Shown: positions 34,505-44,338, numbered from the stretch's first letter. The stretch: DNA of 44,601 nucleotides from Companilactobacillus zhongbaensis (GCF_003946515.1 NZ_RHOM01000019.1:1-44601); one strand, 5' to 3'. The notes: generated by a model from the letters alone, not told the origin. Translations and numbers: made by a program.

Positions 34505-34876
34505 TTAAGCGTAGAAAAAGATTACTAATAATAAGCTGATGAGTGCTGGTAATCCTTGTAGAAAAATAATCTTTTTAGTTGCTGTCAAGGCACCAAAAGC
34601 GGCAACGATGAAGATGAATGATGTTAATAAGATCAAAATGTATTTTAATGTTGCGCCGGTGAAGAGCAGGATCATCAATAAGATCAAGACTCCCAGCATG
34701 GCATTGTAAATTCCTTGGTTGGCCATGGCGACTTTGGCATTTTTATTTTTGACGAATTCCAAGGGCATATCGAAAGCCCCAGCTTGTTTGTCTGGAGTTC
34801 CGAAAATCTCGAAAAGTCCGATACCAATGTGCTCGATCCCGAGCAAAGCAACGATGATCAATGTAAAAATTTCCAT
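34505..34876 (-). CDS. DUF1304 family membrane protein, 123 aa
   Basis: Four helices with the family features LIIVALLGIEHIGIGLFEIF, NQGIYNAMLG and the late ALTATKKIIFLQG. GGAGG lies nine bases before the ATG. Function unknown in the family. It is monocistronic or read together with the MazG-like gene to its right; there are about 80 bases between. Confidence 0.88.
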   Translation of the reverse strand: MEIFTLIIVALLGIEHIGIGLFEIFGTPDKQAGAFDMPLEFVKNKNAKVAMANQGIYNAMLGVLILLMILLFTGATLKYILILLTSFIFIVAAFGALTATKKIIFLQGLPALISLLLVIFFYA

Positions 34877-34956
34877 TCGTGATGCCTCCTTTTGATGTGT
34901 ACTTCAATGATAAACTTGTCGTTTAAATAACACAATTTGGATCTATCACAAAAAAA

Positions 34957-35259
34957 TTATTCGGCGGTCACCATCGCGAACATTTCGGAAAAATCGCCTT
35001 TTTGCATAGACTTTGCGTGACGGATGCTATCCATTTCTTCATATGTGATGGATGAATCTTCTAAAATCGCATGAATGAGCTCTTCTAGATCCCCTAATTC
35101 TTCCACCAAACTTGCTCTCGTGTCGGCTTTTTCAACTTCTTGAGCTTCTTCGATTAACTTGTGACGTAGAGCGATGCGATATTGAGCATTGGATAAAGTT
35201 TTGAATTTGGCTTTGTCGCCAACGATGTCTGGAATTTTGTTGCGTACTAATTTTTCCAA
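34957..35259 (-). CDS. MazG-like all-alpha NTP pyrophosphohydrolase, 100 aa
   Basis: Short helical protein with the metal-binding pattern KLIEEAQEV followed by LVEELGDLEELI, the EExxE...ExxD arrangement of MazG and phosphoribosyl-ATP pyrophosphatase folds. N-terminal MEKLVRNKIPDIV matches stand-alone house-cleaning members that remove non-standard nucleotides. The start is TTG at 35259, with a GGGGGG ribosome binding site seven bases upstream. No active-site residue seems missing. Confidence 0.82.
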   Translation of the reverse strand: MEKLVRNKIPDIVGDKAKFKTLSNAQYRIALRHKLIEEAQEVEKADTRASLVEELGDLEELIHAILEDSSITYEEMDSIRHAKSMQKGDFSEMFAMVTAE

Positions 35260-35471
35260 AGCAAATCCCCCCTAAATTGGTTGATACCAATATTATCATA
35301 TGGTTGGGGATTGGACAATTTTTGGATCGTTGATTAAAAAGGGTGGTCTTTGGTTTGGAGGTGCTCTTTTGGTTTTTGGGGGATTGGGTTGTTTGGGGTT
35401 GTTTTGTATCAAATATTGAATGTTTTGGCTCCAAACTTTATTTGTGTGTTATCAAATTTTGGCTTCTTTGT

Positions 35472-35866
35472 TGCCAAGCGTTGCTCGATTTATTGTGGAA
35501 ATGCGTTACGGGAGGCAGTGGCCTCTGGTTTAGAAACCGTGGCAGGCACGACTTCGGATAAAATAGTGCATTCCATTCCTTTTTTGCAAAACTTGCTGAA
35601 ACAAAATAGCACTATCCAACTTTGCCAGCTGAAATTGCAGCAAAGTGGATAGTGCTTTTTATGTTTTATCCTCAAGGATGTTGAAACGAGCTCCGCGAGG
35701 TAGCGGCCTCCGGTTTAGCAACTGTCAGCAGGCACGGCTTTGGACAAAATAGTGCGTTCCATTCTTTTTTGCTAAACTTATCTGAAATAAAATAGCACTA
35801 TCCAATTTTACTGGTTTGAATTGCAGCGGATTGGATAGTGCTCTTTATTTTAATTCTCAAGGATGT
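35472..35866 (+). repeat. two tandem R2-related units with terminator-like hairpins
   Basis: Unit a (about 35472-35672) and unit b (about 35673-35866) each begin with an R2 left end (GAAA.G.G.TCCG..AGG.AGCGGCCTC and GGTTTAG), run to GGCACG.CTT, then switch to a different 3' half: AAAATAGTGC.TTCCATT, a short spacer, and a strong hairpin ATAGCACTATCCA...TGGATAGTGCT (35608-35660 and 35795-35847). ATAGTGC near the left of each unit could also pair with GCACTAT. This lies in the 734-base gap before the SLAP protein gene; no coding is credible. Confidence 0.75.
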
Positions 35867-35996
35867 GAAAACGAGTTCCGGCACACAGCGGCCTCCGGTT
35901 AACGCAGGTGGTCGAGGCACGACTGCGTCGCACCTTGTTCGACCACCTGCGTTAATCCTCAGCAGCTACCCGTGTGCCTCCACTCTCTGTGTTTTA
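35867..35996 (+). repeat. structured dispersed repeat R2, locus 2, complete copy
   Basis: GAGT-tcc-GGCACAC (35873-35886) pairs with GTGTGCC-tcc-ACTC (35972-35985). The inner stem GGTGGTCGA/TCGACCACC is extended by GCA/TGC, and the tip is CGAC-tgc-GTCG in place of CGGC/GCCG at locus 1. The end overlaps the stop codon of the minus-strand surface gene. Confidence 0.88.
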
Positions 35997-37523
35997 ATGC
36001 ACGTCTGTTGAGTTGATCCATTCGTTTGTTGATACTCGGTACATTGATGCGCCGTTGATTGTGGCTGTTCTGTCTGTGTACCATGATGTGTTTGCTGCTA
36101 ATGAACGGGATGATTTGCTTCCGTCTGTTGTGTACAAGGCTTTGATTGAGCCTGCGTTTGTTGTGATTGTTGCACTTGTTCCGTTGTATCCGTAAACTTG
36201 TGAGGCTTTTACCCATTCGCTTGTTGATACACGGTAGTATTTTTCACCATTGATTGTCTTTGTTTGGTCTGTTGCCCAATCTGAATTTGGTGATAGGGAA
36301 CGTGTTGTTTGTGTTCCGTCACTACTGTAAAGTGGAACGATTCCGCCATTTGCGTATGTTGCGATTGTTCCTGTAAATGGTGTTGCTACTGAAGAGCCTT
36401 CTTTAACTACTTGAACAGTTGAAGAGTGAGCTCCTTTTTGCAATGTGATTGAACTGTCAGCATCGTTGACTAATTCGTAACCAGCTGGTGCTGTTACTGT
36501 CTTACTTTGTCCGTCTGCACCTGTAAGTGTTGTTGTATCAACAACTTCACCTGAGTTAGCATCTTGGAAACTGATTGTGTGTGTACTGTCAGAATTTACA
36601 ACATGAACAGTACCAGTCTTAGTCCAAGTCATAGGTTCTCCATTCCAACCTAATGCTTGGTCAGTACCTGTGTATGTAACTTTGTAGTCGCCGACTTTAG
36701 AAGTATTAACGTTTGAAGTGTCAGCAGTAATATCAAGTGTATTACCGATAGTATCAGTTGCACTGATAGCACTTGTGTTTACTTGTTGACCTTTAAGGAT
36801 TGTTTGATCAGTGTTTGACCATTGAGCATCCAAGACGTTTACAGTTAGAGATGTTTTTTCACTCTTTGTGTCGTCTGAGTACTTAGGTTGAACTACTACT
36901 GTATAAGAACCAGGGTAGGCATAGTTGAATTGACCGTTATCTATAACATCAACATCGTCAGCTTTTGGAGTTGTTTTATATGTATCAACTGAGTCTAGTT
37001 TAAAGCCAGTATCACCTTTTTTTACGTTAGTAGATGTTTGTCCACCTTGGAATGTGATGGCTGATGAGTAAACAATTTTAACAGTTTTAGATTGACCAAT
37101 TAGGCTACTAATAATATTTCCAAAACCACCTAAGTCACTTAGGTCAGGTGTAAATGTTACTGTATCGTCTTTAATGTCCATTTTAGCAGGAACAAAGCCT
37201 AAGAAAGTAGGATTTCCACCGATAGCAGCTTTAATGTTTTCTTCGGTTGGGTCAGTACCACCAACTAGAGTGATGGTGTCTCCTAAGTTAGAAACGTTAA
37301 CACCAGTAGTTGTTGATCCATCAAGCGAGTTTGTAGTACCTGAAAGTAGACCAGATAGTGAACTTCCAGTAGTGTCGCCAGATGTTAAACCTGTCAACAT
37401 GCTTACAATATCAGTAAGTCCAGCAGCTTGTGATGTTTGTGCTGAAACAGCAGTTGTAGCAGCTCCCAGAGACAAGCTGGCTACGAGTGCGGTAGTTAAA
37501 ACAAATCTCTTTGTTTTCTTCAT
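35994..37523 (-). CDS. secreted surface protein with Ig-like and SLAP-like domains, 509 aa
   Basis: Signal peptide (MKKTKRFVLTTALVASLSLG, cleaved near VSAQ). Residues about 30-160 are a Gly/Ser/Thr-rich domain of unknown type. Two Ig-like beta domains follow (about 160-320), then one MucBP-like unit (SGEVVDTTTLTGADGQSKTV), then two C-terminal SLAP-like repeats with YRVSTSEWVKAS and YRVSTNEWINST. No sortase motif; binding to the wall would be through the SLAP repeats. A longer reading frame begins at 37550, but ATG 37523 has AGAGGAGG upstream. The last codons are A/C-biased near the R2 copy. Confidence 0.87.
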   Translation of the reverse strand: MKKTKRFVLTTALVASLSLGAATTAVSAQTSQAAGLTDIVSMLTGLTSGDTTGSSLSGLLSGTTNSLDGSTTTGVNVSNLGDTITLVGGTDPTEENIKAAIGGNPTFLGFVPAKMDIKDDTVTFTPDLSDLGGFGNIISSLIGQSKTVKIVYSSAITFQGGQTSTNVKKGDTGFKLDSVDTYKTTPKADDVDVIDNGQFNYAYPGSYTVVVQPKYSDDTKSEKTSLTVNVLDAQWSNTDQTILKGQQVNTSAISATDTIGNTLDITADTSNVNTSKVGDYKVTYTGTDQALGWNGEPMTWTKTGTVHVVNSDSTHTISFQDANSGEVVDTTTLTGADGQSKTVTAPAGYELVNDADSSITLQKGAHSSTVQVVKEGSSVATPFTGTIATYANGGIVPLYSSDGTQTTRSLSPNSDWATDQTKTINGEKYYRVSTSEWVKASQVYGYNGTSATITTNAGSIKALYTTDGSKSSRSLAANTSWYTDRTATINGASMYRVSTNEWINSTDVH

Positions 37524-37940
37524 AATAGTAATTCCTCCTCTTAAATCCAATATAACCCCAAACGTTATATCGACATTTCCCTTCTATAATAATATTTTGT
37601 CGGTTACTTAACCATGACACCAATATTAAATTTTGGATACAAAAGAAATTATTATTTTATGACTTAAATTTAACTTTAATTAATAAATTATAAAAAAATT
37701 AGCCTTATTTGTTTAAAAATAGATTTAATATTTGCTTTTGATGTGTCAATGACGGTCAAAGTTTGCAAAAAATGGAAACCTTTTCTTGAACAATTGAGCA
37801 TGTTCACGTTTTGCGAGCAACCGTTTACAATCATTGGCACAGTAGGTGTTTTTCAAAAATGGATTTTTGATAAATGGTTTAAATTGATAATCATTGTGAT
37901 ACAATTAATTTGTTAAATAAATAAAGGGGGATTTATTTTT
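37524..37940. other. divergent intergenic region with possible CcpA and Fur-like sites
   Basis: No gene. AGCAACCGTTTACA at 37816-37829 (reverse TGTAAACGGTTGCT) matches the CcpA cre consensus in 12 of 14 positions. TGATAATCATTGTGA near 37876-37890 matches the Fur-family 7-1-7 box (TGATAATnATTATCA) in 13 of 15. Both lie before the DsrE-like gene. The left part is the leader of the surface protein. Confidence 0.4.
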
Positions 37941-38276
37941 ATGGCTTACGATGTTGTAATCAAAACTACAGAGATGGGTACGGGGGATGAAGCATTAACA
38001 CAAAACTTAATGAATGCATTTATCCATTCTCTTACAGAAGCTGACAACAAACCTAAGAACATTATTTTTTATGCTGAAGGTGTTAAGTTGACAGCTAAAG
38101 GATCAGAAGCTCTTGATGATATTAAAGCTTTGGAAAAAGCAGGAGTTAACATCCTTTCATGTGGAATTTGCGTAGACTACTACGAATTAACAGAAAAACT
38201 AGCTGTAGGTGGAAACACAACTATGGGTGAAGTTGTTGATATCTTATCATCTAGTGATAATGTTGTTTATCCATAA
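37941..38276 (+). CDS. YedF/DsrE-family small sulfur protein, 111 aa
   Basis: Resembles the C-terminal DsrE/F-like domain of YedF: FYAEGVKLTAKGSEALDD, ALEKAGVNILSCGICVDYYEL and KLAVGGNTTMGEVVD. The CGIC motif offers a candidate persulfide Cys. The N-terminal TusA-like (SirA) domain of YedF is absent, so this is a stand-alone DsrE protein. YedF is often annotated as selenium-related, but that is not shown for stand-alone members. GGGGG precedes the ATG. It has its own terminator. Confidence 0.85.
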   Translation: MAYDVVIKTTEMGTGDEALTQNLMNAFIHSLTEADNKPKNIIFYAEGVKLTAKGSEALDDIKALEKAGVNILSCGICVDYYELTEKLAVGGNTTMGEVVDILSSSDNVVYP

Positions 38277-38304
38277 AATATTTTTTGGAACAATGTCCAC
38301 AATG

Positions 38305-38335
38305 ACACCATAAAGTCTGACTTTATGGTGTTTTG
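38305..38335 (+). terminator. terminator of the YedF-like gene
   Basis: ACACCATAAAGT / ACTTTATGGTGT, perfect 12-bp stem with a three-base loop, then TTTTG. Confidence 0.9.
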
Positions 38336-38482
38336 CTTGTATATAGGGTGGTTGAGGATGTTTTTTGCATCGCGGGGTGTTTGGATTTATCCTTGATTGC
38401 TTTTGATTTGGGAAAATTTTTAGTTTTTTGGAGATGGCTAGGTTGGGTTGTGTTTTTTGCTTGGCTGGTCGCTTCTATATTT

Positions 38483-38613
38483 ATAGTGGAAACGCGCTCC
38501 GGGAGACAGCGGCCTCCGGTTTAGAAACTATCAGCGAGCACTGCTTCGCAGCACTCTAGTGCTGACAGTCCCTAAATCCTCAGCAGCTGATCGTCTCCCT
38601 CCGCGCTCTATTT
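38483..38613 (+). repeat. structured dispersed repeat R2, locus 3
   Basis: GCGC-tcc-GGGAGAC (38494-38507) pairs perfectly with GTCTCCC-tcc-GCGC (38593-38606). Inside are GGTTTAG/CTAAATCC, ACTaTCAGC/GCTGAcAGT, and the tip CTGC-ttc-GCAG. Every one of these stems differs in sequence from loci 1, 2 and 4 yet remains paired. It ends just before the ribosome binding site of the MetE-like gene and so would be part of its leader if transcribed from upstream. The stretch 38336-38482 is G/T-rich and without a gene. Confidence 0.88.
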
Positions 38614-38629
38614 TGAAGGAGGTTCTAAT

Positions 38630-39793
38630 ATGGATTTTAAACCGTTCTCGACTTCGTTGATGGGTAGTATGCCGAGAAGTCCTGAATTGCTTGATGCTCG
38701 TAGTCGTGGTGATCAGGATGAATTTGACGAAGTTTTGTTAAGAGATACTAAAGATGTTTTGAAACGCCAGGAAGATGCTGGTATTGATGTTGTTGTTAGT
38801 GGGGAATTATCCCGTGATAACTACATGTCATTTGTGGCTGAAAAGGTTGATGGTCTTAAGTTGATGTCGCTTAAGGAAATCGCTGAAAAAGCTGATAATG
38901 AGGAAAAATTTGAGGAAAGTGTTAAGCAAATGGACGCTGACGATGGGTATATCAATAATCCTATCGCGGTTGATCGGATCAACACTGAAAGTATGCTTGA
39001 TTATGAAGAAATCAAACGTATGAAGACTTTGACAGACCATCCGATCAAGGCAACTATTCCTAGTCCTTATTTGTTAACTAGATCGATGTGGCTCAAGGAA
39101 GTCACTGGTGAGATCTATGAAGACAGAACTGAATTAGGTGAAGACGTTGTTAAATTGCTTTCTAATGAGATCCAACGTTTGATCGATATTGGTGTCGATG
39201 TTATTCAAATCGATGATCCAATTTTGTCAGATGTTGTTTTTAACAACAAAAATTCGAAAAACTCATTTTACTGAGGTGCTTTATCCGAGAAGGTCAAGAT
39301 TGACCGAGAATTGAATTTTGCACACAAACTATTGGAACCACTCTTTAAGCAGATCAAAGCTAGTGATTCTATTGGTTCGATCCACGTATGTCGTGGAAAC
39401 TGGACTAAGAAAGAAGAAACATTGCTTTCCGGTTCATATGATAAATTAGGTAAATTCTTTGATGGGATCGACGTTGAAATGTTGACGCTAGAATTCTCAA
39501 CTCCTAGAGCTGGCGAAATTTCATCGTTGTTTGAAAACAATGATCTAGCCGACAAGATCACTTTAGGATTAGGTGTTATCAACCCAAGAAGTGACGAAGT
39601 TGAAAATCCCGATACGATCGTTAAATCAGCCGAAGAAGCCTTGAAGTTCTTGCCTCCTGAAAGAGTATGGCTAAATCCTGACTGTGGATTCGCCACATTC
39701 TCAAGTCGTTCACTAAATGATTATGACGTGATCGACCAGAAGATGAACGCTATGGTTGAAGCTTCTCAAAGACTGAGAAGTAAATATTGTTAA
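38630..39793 (+). pseudogene. MetE-like methionine synthase (C-terminal-domain type) split by one in-frame TGA
   Basis: The two halves are in the same frame and joined by a single TGA at 39272-39274 (codon 215, NSKNSFY-stop-GALSEKV). Counting through, zinc and homocysteine ligands are His252 and Cys254 (HVCRGNW), Glu288 (TLEFSTPRAG) and Cys352 (NPDCGF), all intact. The protein would be 387 residues, the size of short cobalamin-independent methionine synthases that lack the N-terminal MetE half. GGAGG precedes ATG 38630. The second half also has an internal ATG at 39311 without a good site. Most likely a recent nonsense mutation; readthrough is not excluded. Confidence 0.85.
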
Positions 39794-39800
39794 AAAATAA

Positions 39801-39837
39801 AAATGCGATTCAGAGTTTGCTCTGATCGCATTTTTTT
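39801..39837 (+). terminator. terminator of the MetE-like gene
   Basis: AATGCGAT.CAGA / TCTG.ATCGCATT followed by TTTTT; convergent with the next surface gene. Confidence 0.85.
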
Positions 39838-39867
39838 GTTGGATTGGATTAATTAACGGCTGGATAA

Positions 39868-41169
39868 TTAAGCGAGATCAGTTGCTGCGATCCATTCGTT
39901 AGTGGAAACTCGATACATTTTGACACCATTGATCGTTGCTGTCTTATCGCTGTACCAAGAAGAATTAGGAGCAAGTGATCTAGTCGAAGATTTTCCGGCT
40001 ACTGAATACAGCGTTTTGTTACCGCCGTTACTAGTTTTGACCGTGCCAGAATAAGCTTGATAAGTTAACACGTCTGAAGCTTTGACCCACTCCGAAGTTG
40101 AGACTCTAAAGTAAGTTTCATCATGGATAGTTTTTGATCGATCCGAAGACCATTCACTATTGGATCCTAGATTACGATTGTTGATCCGTTTTCCCTTGGC
40201 ATCATAGAGTGGAGCAGGCTTGGTTGTTTTTACTAGTAAACTATATGTTTTCTCACTCATTGGTTCTTTTTCCACAAGGATAGCTTTTTGCGGTTGATTG
40301 GGACGCATTGTGATGGTTTGATCGTAATCGTTGACGGGTTTGTAACCGTCAGGAAAGTCGACAGGCAAAGTTTGTCCGAGCAATCCTGAGATCGAACCTT
40401 GGTCAATGGTCTTGTTAGTACCTTTTTCGATGAAGTTCATCTTAGTTGTGACAGCACTTTTGTCTTTGATGATCTCGACTACATGGACACGATCCGTAGC
40501 GCTGATGAAGTAGACTGAACTTTGATGGAAAGCTAGGCGATACCCGGCTGGTACTTGATAAGATTTTCGATCACCGATTTTACCTTTGACTGTTTTTGTG
40601 GAAATGTAGATTCCGGAACGTTGAAGACGATATTGGACCGTGTTGGTGATCTCGTCTTTGGCTAATTTGTTTGGTTTGACGTAAACCGTTCGTGTAGTTA
40701 CGTTTTTGATCAAAGTGAAGTGCGAATCGTAAGGATTGACTACTTGGTACAAATCAGGGATGTCTAGTTCGAAAGTTTCATCTTCGACCCCACTGAGTTC
40801 TTGCTTGCCGACTTTTTGATTAGTCTTTACGTTGACGTAATTGATGGTCGTGTAGACTGGGTCTGAGATCAGTAGCTTAGTGACCTTCACGTTGACCCGA
40901 GCGTAGCCATCAGCTAAACGAATGAAATTTTGCGAAGGGTCGACGATCTTATAACCCTTCGGCACATTGACAGCTTGCAAATAGCCGACAGGACCCGTGA
41001 CCCGTTCGGTTCCCACACTGGCAGTGCCGTTGACGTAGTTGATAGTGTTGACGACGATCTTGTTGCTGGCAGTTTGTGTAGTTGCCGCAGAAGTGGTAGT
41101 GACGACGTTTCCTAGTGTTGCACTAGAAAATAAAATCGCTGTAAGTAAGACTAGATGTGTTTTCTTCAT
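39868..41169 (-). CDS. secreted surface protein with four MucBP-like and two SLAP-like repeats, 433 aa
   Basis: Signal peptide (MKKTHLVLLTAILFSSATLG, cleavage around TSA-AT near residue 30). Four units of about 60 residues follow, each with a YV/YR..-strand, a G..G.. turn and a GY(K/R)(I/L/P)V(D/N) ending (for example VPKGYKIVDPSQ and FPDGYKPVNDYD): MucBP-like. The C-terminus has two SLAP-like repeats, YFRVSTSEWVKASDV and MYRVSTNEWIAATDL, nearly matching the protein at 35994. The longer frame to 41250 lacks a ribosome binding site; AGGGG lies before ATG 41169. Probably held on the wall non-covalently. Confidence 0.87.
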   Translation of the reverse strand: MKKTHLVLLTAILFSSATLGNVVTTTSAATTQTASNKIVVNTINYVNGTASVGTERVTGPVGYLQAVNVPKGYKIVDPSQNFIRLADGYARVNVKVTKLLISDPVYTTINYVNVKTNQKVGKQELSGVEDETFELDIPDLYQVVNPYDSHFTLIKNVTTRTVYVKPNKLAKDEITNTVQYRLQRSGIYISTKTVKGKIGDRKSYQVPAGYRLAFHQSSVYFISATDRVHVVEIIKDKSAVTTKMNFIEKGTNKTIDQGSISGLLGQTLPVDFPDGYKPVNDYDQTITMRPNQPQKAILVEKEPMSEKTYSLLVKTTKPAPLYDAKGKRINNRNLGSNSEWSSDRSKTIHDETYFRVSTSEWVKASDVLTYQAYSGTVKTSNGGNKTLYSVAGKSSTRSLAPNSSWYSDKTATINGVKMYRVSTNEWIAATDLA

Positions 41170-41574
41170 AAAGATTCCCCTAAACCCCAAATTTTGCCAA
41201 TGCGTAATATGACATAGTTGCAATTTAAGCCAAAAAAATAAGCATTTCAATCGATTTTATTTATAATAACTAACTTAGGTAAAACGGTATTAAATCAGTG
41301 ATTATAAGACGTTTATAAAATGTTTATTAGTTAAAAATTCTTAGACGGATTATTTAGGATATAAAAAAATAGTGTTAGAAACCTAACACTATTAGATATT
41401 GCTATATTAGTTTTTGAGATCTAATCACCCAAAATATTTAGTATTCATATATAAATAATTTGAAGTTCAAAAATAAAACATTTCAGATAATTATTCATAA
41501 TCAATTACAAATGATGGCTTTTTGCTAAATTACCGCCGGTATTTATTTTTTAATAAAATAATTCTTTATATTAT
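41170..41574. other. intergenic region, no gene
   Basis: AT-rich leader of the surface protein and downstream region of the SMR pair. Apart from the terminator at 41368-41393, I see nothing else that can be supported. Confidence 0.6.
41368..41393 (-). terminator. hairpin terminator, probably of the SMR pair
   Basis: AATAGTGTTAG / CTAACACTATT. On the minus strand it is followed by TTTTTTAT. It lies about 180 bases after the SMR stop. Confidence 0.65.
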
Positions 41575-41889
41575 TTATTTAGCAAATTTTAATCCAACTA
41601 CCGCAAAGATTATCAAAAAGATGAAGAATCCTCTGATCCAACTTCTTGGTTCGTCGAAGAGCCACATGTTCATGATCGCGCCACCGGCGGCACCGATCCC
41701 CGTCCAGATAGAATAACCGATCGACATCGGGATTGTCTGCAAGGCTAAGGACAAAAATACCAAGCTGATGGCAAACGATAGGACCATGGCGACGACAGCC
41801 ATTTTATTCTTTTTATCGGTGTAAAAACCTAGGAAGGTCACGCCACCCATTTCGCCTAATCCGGCTAAAATTAAAAACATCCAATCCAT
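41575..41889 (-). CDS. ykkD: SMR-family efflux subunit, YkkD-like, 104 aa
   Basis: Four helices. The essential membrane Glu lies in LAGLGEMGGVTFLG, and IPMSIGYSIWTGIGAAGGAI matches the YkkD pattern. The family functions as a hetero-pair with YkkC, and in B. subtilis YkkCD exports guanidinium. The ATG at 41889 overlaps the stop of the upstream partner by one base, so the two are made in equal amounts. 104 residues is the normal length. Confidence 0.88.
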   Translation of the reverse strand: MDWMFLILAGLGEMGGVTFLGFYTDKKNKMAVVAMVLSFAISLVFLSLALQTIPMSIGYSIWTGIGAAGGAIMNMWLFDEPRSWIRGFFIFLIIFAVVGLKFAK

Positions 41890-42224
41890 TAGTGGGCCCT
41901 CTTTTCTTCGTAATCAGTTACCATCTTCAGACCGATCACACCGATGGTCAGTAAGATGACGAATATTAACTTGGTCCAACTGAAGGCTTCGTGGAAAAGT
42001 AATACACCGGCGAGAACGACAAATAACGAGCCTAATCCAACATAAACGGCGTAGGTCGTTCCGGCAGGGATGTTTTTGCTGGCGTCGATCATTAAGTAGA
42101 AACTTAAAATGATGATCGCCACGACGATCAATGTGCCAATGACTGAGTGTACGTGTTTCATCGCTGAAACCCAAACCACTTCTAATAGAGCTCCCAATAA
42201 AATTTCAAGCCAACTTCTTCTCAT
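41889..42224 (-). CDS. ykkC: SMR-family efflux subunit, YkkC-like, 111 aa
   Basis: Four helices with the membrane Glu in GALLEVVWVSAMKH and IPAGTTYAVYVGLGS, ending GVIGLKMVTDYEEK: close to YkkC in pattern. The longer frame starting at 42275 has no ribosome binding site; ATG at 42224 has GAGGTGA upstream. First gene of the pair. Guanidinium export by proton exchange is the likely job, by family; quaternary-amine drugs are the alternative. Confidence 0.88.
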   Translation of the reverse strand: MRRSWLEILLGALLEVVWVSAMKHVHSVIGTLIVVAIIILSFYLMIDASKNIPAGTTYAVYVGLGSLFVVLAGVLLFHEAFSWTKLIFVILLTIGVIGLKMVTDYEEKRAH

Positions 42225-42283
42225 ACAATCACCTCGAAATATAGTCGAAGACAAGACTCTAATAGTTTCTGACATAACTGAAA

Positions 42284-42314
42284 AGCCAGGGGCCCATTTT
42301 GGACCACCTGACTT
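42284..42314 (-). promoter_or_regulatory. attenuator-like hairpin in the ykkCD leader
   Basis: On the minus strand AGTCAGGtGGTCC-aaaat-GGGCCcCTGGCT followed by TTTTC, 60 bases before the ykkC start and after a possible -10 (TATAAT on the minus strand at 42400-42395). A further hairpin (GAGACGA / TCGTCTT) lies between. The stem-plus-T layout suggests transcription attenuation. I cannot match it to the guanidine-I consensus. Confidence 0.5.
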
Positions 42315-42513
42315 CTTGGCGTTATGCGGAGAATTTGAGTTCTGTCACATGTTTCAAAGACGAATCGATCGTCTCAAACGTTGCTATAGTCTACATTATA
42401 TTTTACTTGATTTTTTTTCACTCGGCAATCGAATTGAATCGACCCAAAAAAATACAATATTTTCTTACTAAAAAATAAATTCGGGTGTTTAGCGCTTTCT
42501 TTTTGATAATCAA

Positions 42514-42542
42514 TTGACTACCTTCGGGAAATCAGCTAACAT
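42514..42542 (+). promoter_or_regulatory. sigma-A promoter of guaB
   Basis: TTGACT at 42514-42519 and TAACAT at 42537-42542, 17 bases apart. A leader of roughly 100 bases follows. No clear purine riboswitch or PurR box was seen in it. Confidence 0.65.
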
Positions 42543-42550
42543 AACTATAA

Positions 42551-44131
<1,581 letters not shown>

Positions 44132-44262
44132 AAACACAGAGAGCGCAGCGAGGTTGGTCAGCTGCTGAGGATTAACGCGTATAGTCGAACAAGGTGCGGC
44201 GCAGCCGTGCCTCGACTATATGTGTTAACCGGAGGCCGCTACCTCGCGGAGCTCGTTTCAGC
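44132..44262 (-). repeat. structured dispersed repeat R2, locus 4, reverse orientation
   Basis: On the minus strand GAGC-tcc-GCGAGGT (44254-44241) pairs with ACCTCGC-tgc-GCTC (44154-44141). Inside are GGTTAAC/GTTAATCC and TATAGTCGA/TCGACTATA with tip CGGC-tgc-GCCG. It begins immediately after the guaB stop, so guaB mRNA would run into it. It is the only R2 locus on this strand. Confidence 0.88.
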
Positions 44263-44281
44263 ATCCTTGAGGATAAACATA

Positions 44282-44338
44282 AAAAGCACTATCCAATCTG
44301 CTGCAATTTAAGTCAGCAAAATTGGATAGTGCTATTTT
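44282..44338. repeat. R2-associated GCACTATCCA hairpin
   Basis: AGCACTATCCAA / TTGGATAGTGCT around CTGCAATTTAAGTCAGC, the reverse of the hairpins at 35608 and 35795. In all three cases it stands upstream of an R2 left end with CCTCAAGGATG between. The flanking A and T runs make it terminator-like for guaB. Confidence 0.75.

Noticed and set aside
39272-39310. Frameshift in the MetE-like gene
   Set aside because: Both halves are in the same frame; only one stop codon interrupts them.
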